A stretch of 64,000 bases of DNA. It comes from RH-AL1 sp965214415 (GTDB taxonomy: Bacteria; Pseudomonadota; Alphaproteobacteria; Rhizobiales; Beijerinckiaceae). The translations under genes were made by a program, and so were the position numbers. The stretch is from positions 3,596,001 through 3,660,000 of the forward strand of contig CBDCBQ010000003.1 of the NCBI GenBank assembly GCA_965214415.1. The letters are read 5' to 3'. This document shows positions 58,792 to 64,000 of this stretch, in pieces. The notes beneath the pieces are model-generated. The model saw nothing but the letters and a program-made list of their open reading frames with translations. It did not search any database and was not told the origin of the DNA. How positions within the stretch are numbered: position 1 is the stretch's first letter; every line of letters starts with the position of its first letter.

Positions 58792-60078
58792 CAGTTTGTT
58801 GAAGAAGTCGCTCGTCTCCCGTCGCCCAGCGTGATTCAATCCTCTCTGTCGAGGGAGGCTGATTTGCGCGGATCGGATGAGCGAATGGGGTCTCTTTTCA
58901 GCTACGTGGATCTCGAAGAGCGAGTGCGGAAGGATCATCCGCTGCGCGCGATCCGACTGCTGGTGAACGAGACGCTGGCGTCGATGGAGCGGGACTTCGC
59001 GGTGCTCTATGCGGGCATCGGCCGGCCATCAATCGCGCCGGAGAAGCTGCTGCGAGCGATGCTTCTGCAGGCGTTCTACTCGATTCGCTCCGAGCGTCTG
59101 CTGATGGAGCGGCTCGAGTTCGACTTGCTGTTTCGCTGGTTCGTCGGGATCGGCGTCGACGAGCCGGCCTGGGATCATTCCACCTTCTCGAAGAACCGTG
59201 ACCGATTGCTGGAGGGCGCCGTCGCCGCGCGGTTCCTGGCGACGCTGATGGCGCAGCCGCGCGTGAAGCGCCTTCTCTCGACCGACCATTTCAGTGTCGA
59301 TGGGACGCTCGTCCAGGCCTGGGCTTCGATGAAGAGCTTCAAGCCGGTCGATGGGCCGGATGATCCGCCGCCGCCGTCCGGCGGACGCAATATCGAGACG
59401 AACTTTCGCGGCGAGACGCGCTCCAATGCGACGCATGCGAGCACGACCGACCCCGACGCCAAGCTCTATCGCAAGGGGCCGGGCATGGAGGCCAAGCTCG
59501 CCTTCCTCGGCCATGCGTTGATGGAGAACCGCAACGGCCTTCTCGTCGATGCCTGCCTGACGCCGGCGGGCGGCCATGCCGAGCGCGTCGCCGCCCTGGC
59601 GATGATCGAGCGGCATGCCGACCGGCCCGACGCGATCACACTCGGCGCCGACAAGGGCTATGACGCCGCCGATTTCGTGAACGAGCTGCGCAGCATGAAC
59701 GTGCGGGCGCACATCGCGCGCAACACCACGCGCCGCTCGGCGATCGACGGCCGCACGACGCGGCATGCCGGCTATCTGGCGAGCCAGCGCATCCGCAAGC
59801 GCATCGAGGAAGCCTTCGGCTGGATGAAGAGCGTCGGCGGCATGAGGCGACCGATGCAGCGCGGCACCGACAAGGTCGGATGGGCCTTCACCTTCGCGGC
59901 CGCCGCCTACAACCTGATCCGACTGCCCAAACTCATAGGAACGAGCGCCTGACCGGCCAATCCAGAGTCCGCAGGCGCCTTAAACCAAAAAACGACGAAC
60001 CGAACGCGCCAAAATTAGGCTCTCAAAATCAAAAGCCGGAACGCGAGTCATCGAAATCAAGGCTTCTTCAACAGCCTG
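58792..60078 (+). mobile_element. IS5-family insertion sequence, 1287 bp
   Basis: Inverted repeats CAGTTTGTTGAAGAAG (from 58792) and CAGGCTGTTGAAGAAG (reverse strand, ending 60078), 14 of 16 identical. The flanking 4-bp direct repeat is CTAG at 58788-58791 and C-TA-G at the right, where a second element has inserted inside it. One intact transposase gene. Confidence 0.88.
58831..59952 (+). CDS. IS5-family transposase
   Basis: 373 residues from GTG 58831. DDE transposase landmarks: LLRAMLLQAFYSIRSERLLM, WDHSTFSKNRDRL, FSVDGTLVQAWASMKS (first Asp), LGADKGYDAADFVNEL (second Asp) and KRIEEAFGWMKSVGG (Glu). Full length with no stops, so it could be active. It spans the element between its terminal repeats. 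Confidence 0.95.
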   Translation: MIQSSLSREADLRGSDERMGSLFSYVDLEERVRKDHPLRAIRLLVNETLASMERDFAVLYAGIGRPSIAPEKLLRAMLLQAFYSIRSERLLMERLEFDLLFRWFVGIGVDEPAWDHSTFSKNRDRLLEGAVAARFLATLMAQPRVKRLLSTDHFSVDGTLVQAWASMKSFKPVDGPDDPPPPSGGRNIETNFRGETRSNATHASTTDPDAKLYRKGPGMEAKLAFLGHALMENRNGLLVDACLTPAGGHAERVAALAMIERHADRPDAITLGADKGYDAADFVNELRSMNVRAHIARNTTRRSAIDGRTTRHAGYLASQRIRKRIEEAFGWMKSVGGMRRPMQRGTDKVGWAFTFAAAAYNLIRLPKLIGTSA

Positions 60079-60081
60079 CTA

Positions 60082-61153
60082 GAGCATTTTCCGATCATGT
60101 TGCATCGTATCCTGCCGCCGCGAAGTAGGCTTGGCATTCGGCTGGTGTGAACCGCTCGATCGCATCGGCGATGGTCTTCCAAAGCTTGGTGACGGTTCTC
60201 GGCGCGGCGGCGCGCAGCAGGGCCTTGAACTTCGAGAAGGCCATCTCGATCGGATTGAAGTCGGGCGAGTAGGCCGGCAGGTAGAGCAGGCTGGCCTTTG
60301 CGCCTTCGATGGCCTCGCGCACGCCCGCCACCTTGTGGGCCGGCAGATTGTCCATCACGACGATGTCGCCTCGGCGCAGCTCCGGCACGAGGATCGTCTC
60401 GACGTAGACGCGGAAGGCCGGCCCATCCATCGCGCCGTCGATGACCATCGGCGCGACGAGGCCGCGCAAGGTGAGGCCGGCGGTGAAGGTGGTCGTCTTC
60501 CAGTGGCCGTGCGGCACCGATGCTCGGCATCGCTCGCCTTTCGGCGCCCGTCCGCGCAGGCGAGCCATCTTGGTCGTCGTGCCCGTCTCGTCGATGAAGA
60601 CGAGCTTGTCGGGGTCGAGGTCGAGTTGGCCTTCGAACCAGGCCTCGCGCGCCGCTCTCACATCCGCACGCTGCTGCTGAGCTTGCCGAAGCATCGGCGG
60701 CGTGCGCTGTCTTTTTTTGTACGTGATCCCGCGTCGGTCGAAGAAGCGCCAGATCGTGGTGAGGCCGAAACGGGCACCGTGCGCGTCGACCAGCTTCGTG
60801 CGCAGCTCGTCGAGCGTGACGTCGGGCGCCGCCGCGACCTCGGCGAGAATGAAGTCGGCATGCGCCTCGATGCGCTTCGACTTGCGATCGCCGCCCTGCC
60901 TGGCCGGTGCCAGGCTGCCGGAGGCCTCGCGACGCCGGCACCAGCGGATCACGCTCGCCGCGCTCACACCGAAGCGCGCCGCCGCCTGCCGCCGCGACAA
61001 ACCGCCATCGACGACGGCGACAGCACGTTCACGAAGATCGACTGACAACGGATGGGCCATGCATGCCGGCCTCCCTTCGCCAGCACGCAGCTTGAATCAA
61101 ACCAGAACCGATTCGGGAATCCCGCAACGATTCCTATCGATGGGAAAAGGCTC
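60082..61153 (-). mobile_element. IS630-family insertion sequence, about 1072 bp
   Basis: Inverted ends GAGCATTTTCCGATC (from 60082) and GAGCCTTTTCCCATC (reverse strand, ending 61153) with TA duplications at 60080-60081 and 61154-61155, the target of IS630 elements. The left TA is the centre of the CTAG duplication of the IS5-family element, so this insertion is the younger one. Confidence 0.88.
60095..61060 (-). CDS. IS630-family transposase
   Basis: 321 residues, one uninterrupted frame. N-terminal HTH (SRRQAAARFGVSAASVIRWC), first Asp in LVFIDETGTTTKMARLRG, second in DIVVMDNLPAHK, and Glu in LPAYSPDFNPIEMAFSKFK. In some IS630 elements two frames are joined by frameshifting; here a single frame suffices. 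Apparently functional. Confidence 0.95.
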   Translation of the reverse strand: MAHPLSVDLRERAVAVVDGGLSRRQAAARFGVSAASVIRWCRRREASGSLAPARQGGDRKSKRIEAHADFILAEVAAAPDVTLDELRTKLVDAHGARFGLTTIWRFFDRRGITYKKRQRTPPMLRQAQQQRADVRAAREAWFEGQLDLDPDKLVFIDETGTTTKMARLRGRAPKGERCRASVPHGHWKTTTFTAGLTLRGLVAPMVIDGAMDGPAFRVYVETILVPELRRGDIVVMDNLPAHKVAGVREAIEGAKASLLYLPAYSPDFNPIEMAFSKFKALLRAAAPRTVTKLWKTIADAIERFTPAECQAYFAAAGYDAT

Positions 61154-61320
61154 TAGCTCGCGGTCAGAATTGGTCGATTTTGAGATCAACGAATTTGCAA
61201 CGAGGCAGCAAATGAAACTCGACCGACGGGCAGATAGTTTTGGCCTTGGTCGACGCGATCTTTGTTTGGCGGATCTGCGTTGCCGTATCTTTGATCTCAA
61301 CCTTACCCGTCACCGCTTGC

Positions 61321-61384
61321 GGCGAAGCAACCCTGGAGCCACGCTCGGCCCCTGGGTTGCTTCGCCTTCGGCTCGCCATGACGA
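61321..61384. repeat. Palindromic intergenic repeat (REP-like)
   Basis: GGCGAAGCAACCC (61321-61333) is repeated inverted as GGGTTGCTTCGCC about 20 bp later and followed by TTCGGCTCGCCATGACGAG. The GGxTTGCTTCG...CTCGCxATGACG pattern resembles dispersed intergenic repeats I recall from Hyphomicrobiales genomes. It lies just after the 3' end of the DUF2235 gene. Confidence 0.6.
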
Positions 61385-61390
61385 GAACCA

Positions 61391-62491
61391 CTAGCCCAGT
61401 AGCCCCGCCACCTGCCTCAACGCCGGCGTCCCCCTCCAGTCGGCCACCCTCGCCCAGCGCTGGCGGGCGGCGGCGGAGACCCCGTCCAGCGTGGCCGGGC
61501 CGGCGCGGGGGCTCTCGCCGCCGAACTGCTTGGTGACGGCGTCGCCGAACGACCATTTGGCCTCGATGAAGGGGGCGGCGGGGTCGGCAAGCCCGGCGTA
61601 ATGGGCGAGCGTGGCCTCGTCGAAGCGCAGGCCGGCGTTGATCGCGCCCTCGGCGATCCAGCCCATCGCGGCGAGCGAGAGGCCGCCGTCGGCCTCCCCG
61701 CCGCCGACGCCGCTATGGTGGCCGGGAAACCATTGCTGCTGGTAGGGCCGCTCGGCATAGGGGCGCTCCGCCGCGCCAGCGCCCGCGTTCAGCTCGGCGA
61801 TGTTGTCCCACAGGGTGGGCGCATAGGTGTCGCGCACCTCGTCGATCGCCAGCGCGTGGCGGGCCGAGCGCGTGCGGCTCGACAGGCTCGGATCGAAGAA
61901 GCGATATTTCTGGTTGATCTGCTCGGAGAACAGCGCGGCCTTCGGCACGCCGAGTTCGCCGACCGTGTCCCACACGCCGACATAATGGATGAAGGCGTCC
62001 GCCAGCGGATGGGCGTAGCATTGGCGGAAATCGGCGACGACCTTGTCGAAGGCCAGCTTCGGCGCGCCCTCCTGCCGGCGCAGCGGGTTGTGGTAGATCT
62101 CCTGCGCCTCGACGACCTTGTCGGCATGGCCGCGCTGCAGGATCCACACGATGTTGAGGAGCCCGGCGAGACTGCGTGCCGTGTAGGCGCCGCGGCTGAA
62201 GCCGAAGATGAAGAGCCGATCGCCCGGCTCGTAGTTGAGGCAGATGAACTCGTAGGCGCGCATCACCTTGTCCTCGAGGCCCTTGCCGAGCGCGCCGCCG
62301 AGGATGTGCGTCGTCTGGTCGAGCACGCCGCTGCCGACGCCGACGCCGTCGTCGTAGCGCACCACCTGCGGGACGCCGGCGTCGTCGGCGGGGCTGACGC
62401 AGCGGGCGAGGCGGTTGACGTTGGTCGGATCGCGCTGGTCGAGATGCTGCCAGGTGCCGTCGCAGAAGATCGCAATGTTTTTCGCGGCCAT
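61391..62491 (-). CDS. DUF2235 domain alpha/beta hydrolase (Tle1-like)
   Basis: 366 residues from ATG 62491. The N-terminal NIAIFCDGTWQHLDQRDPTN and the nucleophile elbow FIFGFSRGAYTARSLAGLL identify DUF2235, the fold of type VI secretion phospholipase effectors such as Tle1. VGVWDTVGELGVP is a further family block. No VgrG, PAAR or immunity gene is adjacent, so an effector role is not supported; a housekeeping esterase is equally possible. Confidence 0.88.
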   Translation of the reverse strand: MAAKNIAIFCDGTWQHLDQRDPTNVNRLARCVSPADDAGVPQVVRYDDGVGVGSGVLDQTTHILGGALGKGLEDKVMRAYEFICLNYEPGDRLFIFGFSRGAYTARSLAGLLNIVWILQRGHADKVVEAQEIYHNPLRRQEGAPKLAFDKVVADFRQCYAHPLADAFIHYVGVWDTVGELGVPKAALFSEQINQKYRFFDPSLSSRTRSARHALAIDEVRDTYAPTLWDNIAELNAGAGAAERPYAERPYQQQWFPGHHSGVGGGEADGGLSLAAMGWIAEGAINAGLRFDEATLAHYAGLADPAAPFIEAKWSFGDAVTKQFGGESPRAGPATLDGVSAAARQRWARVADWRGTPALRQVAGLLG

Positions 62492-62610
62492 AATAGGTCC
62501 CCGCCGAAGTCTACGAACCTCATCTTGCGCGTTGTGACGACATGACAATGTCGAGCGGTGGCGTCTTGGTCTAAGTGTTGAGACGCGCGACGATGGAGGC
62601 CGCAGCCACT

Positions 62611-62633
62611 CCTTCTCCCGCAAGCGGTAGAAG
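62611..62633. repeat. Short palindrome between DUF2235 and galE
   Basis: CCTTCTCCCGC-AA-GCGGTAGAAGG forms a hairpin with one mismatch. A near-perfect TTCTCCCGCAAGCGGGAGAAGG palindrome is, to my recollection, a common dispersed repeat in this group. The rest of the 242-bp divergent gap shows only the galE ribosome-binding site AAGGAGA. Confidence 0.4.
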
Positions 62634-62733
62634 GAAGGCCGCACACCATCCGACAGGCGAAAACCTCACCAGGCGTTCGCGCTTTGTCAACGCGGGCGTG
62701 CCATGCTGGCGCAAAGCGCAAGGAGACTGACGC

Positions 62734-63762
62734 ATGAGCGTTCTGGTGACGGGCGGCGCGGGCTATATCGGCGGGCACATGGTGCTGGCCCTGCTCGACG
62801 CGGGCGAGGATGTCGTGGTGCTCGACAATCTGTCGACCGGGTTTCGCTGGGCGGTGCCGCCCGCCGCGACCTTCGTCGAGGGCGATTTCGGGGATCAGGC
62901 GCTGGTGGCGGACGTGATCGCCACGCATGGCGTCGATGCGATCGCCCATTTCGCGGCCAAGATCGTCGTGCCGGAATCGGTGACCGACCCGCTCGGCTAC
63001 TACCTCAACAACACCGCCAAGGCCCGCGCCCTGATCGAGACGACGGTGGCGGCGGGCGTCAAGCATTTCATCTTCTCGTCGACCGCCGCCGTCTATGGCG
63101 AGCCGGCGACCAGCCCCGTCGTCGAGGACATCCAGCTTTCGCCGATCAACCCCTACGGCCGCTCCAAGCTGATGGTCGAGTGGATGCTGGCCGACACGCT
63201 GGCCGCGCACGACCTGCGCGCGGTGGTGCTGCGCTACTTCAACGTCGCCGGCGCCGACCCCGAGGGCCGGCTCGGCCAGTCGACGCCGAACGCCACCCAC
63301 CTCATCAAGATCGCCGTGCAGGCCGCGCTCGGCCACCGCGACGGGATGGACGTGTTCGGCACGGACTACCCGACGCCGGACGGCTCCTGCGTGCGCGACT
63401 ACATCCAGGTCTCCGACCTCATCGCCGCGCACATGCTGGCGCTGGAACACCTGCGCGCGGGCGGCGAGAGCCTCACCTGCAATTGCGGCTACGGCCGCGG
63501 CCTCTCGGTGCTCGAGATCATCGATGTCGTGAAATCGGTGTCGGGCGTCGACTTCCCGGTGCGCCTGTCCGGCCGCCGGGCCGGCGATCCCGCCACCCTG
63601 GTGGCCGGCGCCGACCGCGTCCGCGCGACGCTCGGCTGGGCGCCGCGCTACGCCGACGACGTGCGCGCCATCGTCCAGCAGGCGCTCGACTGGGAGCGCC
63701 GGCTGCACAACCGCCAGCCCGCCGCCACCCCCGCCAAGCGCAAGAGCGCCCGCGCGGCGTAG
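62734..63762 (+). CDS. galE: UDP-glucose 4-epimerase
   Basis: 342 residues. NAD site VTGGAGYIGGHMVLALL, catalytic Ser/Thr region FIFSSTAAVYGEP, active-site Tyr/Lys in NPYGRSKLMVEWML, and YFNVAGADPEGRLG. It interconverts UDP-glucose and UDP-galactose for surface polysaccharides. The C-terminus has a basic Ala/Lys/Arg tail. Convergent with a partial gene at the window edge. Confidence 0.95.
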   Translation: MSVLVTGGAGYIGGHMVLALLDAGEDVVVLDNLSTGFRWAVPPAATFVEGDFGDQALVADVIATHGVDAIAHFAAKIVVPESVTDPLGYYLNNTAKARALIETTVAAGVKHFIFSSTAAVYGEPATSPVVEDIQLSPINPYGRSKLMVEWMLADTLAAHDLRAVVLRYFNVAGADPEGRLGQSTPNATHLIKIAVQAALGHRDGMDVFGTDYPTPDGSCVRDYIQVSDLIAAHMLALEHLRAGGESLTCNCGYGRGLSVLEIIDVVKSVSGVDFPVRLSGRRAGDPATLVAGADRVRATLGWAPRYADDVRAIVQQALDWERRLHNRQPAATPAKRKSARAA

Positions 63763-63764
63763 CC

Positions 63765-64000
63765 TCAGCCCAGCGCGAACGGCCCGAGGTGGGGGTAGGA
63801 CCGCGCGTCCTCGGCCATCGCCTCCTTCAGCGCCTCGAACATCGTCAGCAGGTCGCAGCGCTCGAGCGTCGGCTCGGCGGCGCGCTCCTCGAGATCGATG
63901 CTCGGCGTGAGCGAGGCGTCGCGTGCCTCGAGCGCGGCGAGCAGGTAGCAGCCGGCCGAGACCAGGCTGAAGGCGCGCAGCAGGCAGATGCGCTCCCAGG
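63765..64000 (-). CDS. Unknown protein, 3' end only (gene continues beyond window)
   Basis: The minus strand is open from the window edge to a TGA at 63765, about 78 residues: WERICLLRAFSLVSAGCYLL, then a Glu-rich helix, then TMFEALKEAMAEDARSYPHL and a short end. Two stops, of galE and of this gene, lie 2 bp apart, supporting a true convergent gene end. Family not recognisable from this fragment. Confidence 0.6.
   Translation of the reverse strand, partial: WERICLLRAFSLVSAGCYLLAALEARDASLTPSIDLEERAAEPTLERCDLLTMFEALKEAMAEDARSYPHLGPFALG

Noticed and set aside
61391..62491. Type VI secretion effector (Tle1) locus
   Set aside because: The DUF2235 fold fits, but no VgrG, PAAR, adaptor or immunity gene is nearby.

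Overview
The window is a high-GC chromosomal segment from an alphaproteobacterium, almost certainly of the order Hyphomicrobiales (Rhizobiales). This rests on lineage-typical small families and gene orders: DUF4164-ZapA, CysQ-DUF4170-WaaA, a PetP/PetR-like MarR and response-regulator pair beside ilvE, DUF6101, DUF2735 and DUF3297 proteins, and several L,D-transpeptidases. No gene fixes genus or species.

Layout. 0-1 kb: DUF4164-zapA and tRNA-Thr(GGT). 1-5.6 kb: a secreted DUF4331 protein, a strong terminator, then a TPR/periplasmic/HupE-UreJ operon. 5.6-9.4 kb: an exported SRPBCC protein, a blue-light LOV histidine kinase with a single-domain response regulator, a cold-shock protein and an SDR. 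9.2-14.5 kb: a CLC transporter, a sulfite-oxidase-like molybdoenzyme and the lipid A-Kdo group cysQ-DUF4170-waaA. 14.8-20 kb: DUF6101, a HepT fragment, ogt, a SOUL protein, an acyl-CoA dehydrogenase, nadD and proA. 20-27 kb: glutamate synthase gltBD and ohrR. 27.3-28.4 kb: an AT-rich two-gene cassette, a 53-residue peptide plus a protein that looks like a PqqD-type recognition domain fused to a haem-oxygenase-fold enzyme. 28.5-35 kb: two tandem YkuD L,D-transpeptidases, petR, an intact vapBC, petP, ilvE, a wrecked ParDE-type module and a third L,D-transpeptidase. 35-40 kb: DUF3297, a degenerate HNH-like protein, a GntR regulator and the hslO-argF-argD operon. 40.2-41.8 kb: an IS701-family element. 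42-50 kb: XdhC-XdhC-MoeA-like-MocA molybdenum-cofactor maturation genes, a DHA2 efflux pump, an SDR, a decayed HicBA pair, a tandem DUF1330 protein and mog. 50-54 kb: a DUF892 protein, a hybrid-kinase pseudogene, rpsA and an XRE regulator. 54-61 kb: an AT-rich, degraded three-gene DUF262 / DUF3696-ATPase / unknown module broken by an IS1380 element and followed by nested IS5- and IS630-family elements. 61-64 kb: a DUF2235 hydrolase, galE and the 3' end of an unknown gene.

Most of the window is ordinary housekeeping metabolism: nitrogen assimilation, proline and arginine synthesis, molybdenum cofactor, envelope and ribosome. The accessory interest sits in two AT-rich islands. The first is the peptide plus RRE/haem-oxygenase-like cassette (27291-28445), which looks intact and could be an uncharacterised peptide-modification (RiPP-like) system. 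The second is the DUF262-DUF3696 operon (54048-58676), which looks like a defence-type module in decay. Scattered toxin-antitoxin remains (HepT, ParDE-like, HicBA) beside an intact VapBC show repeated gain and loss of such modules.

All assignments come from reading the sequence and translations by eye; no database search was run.
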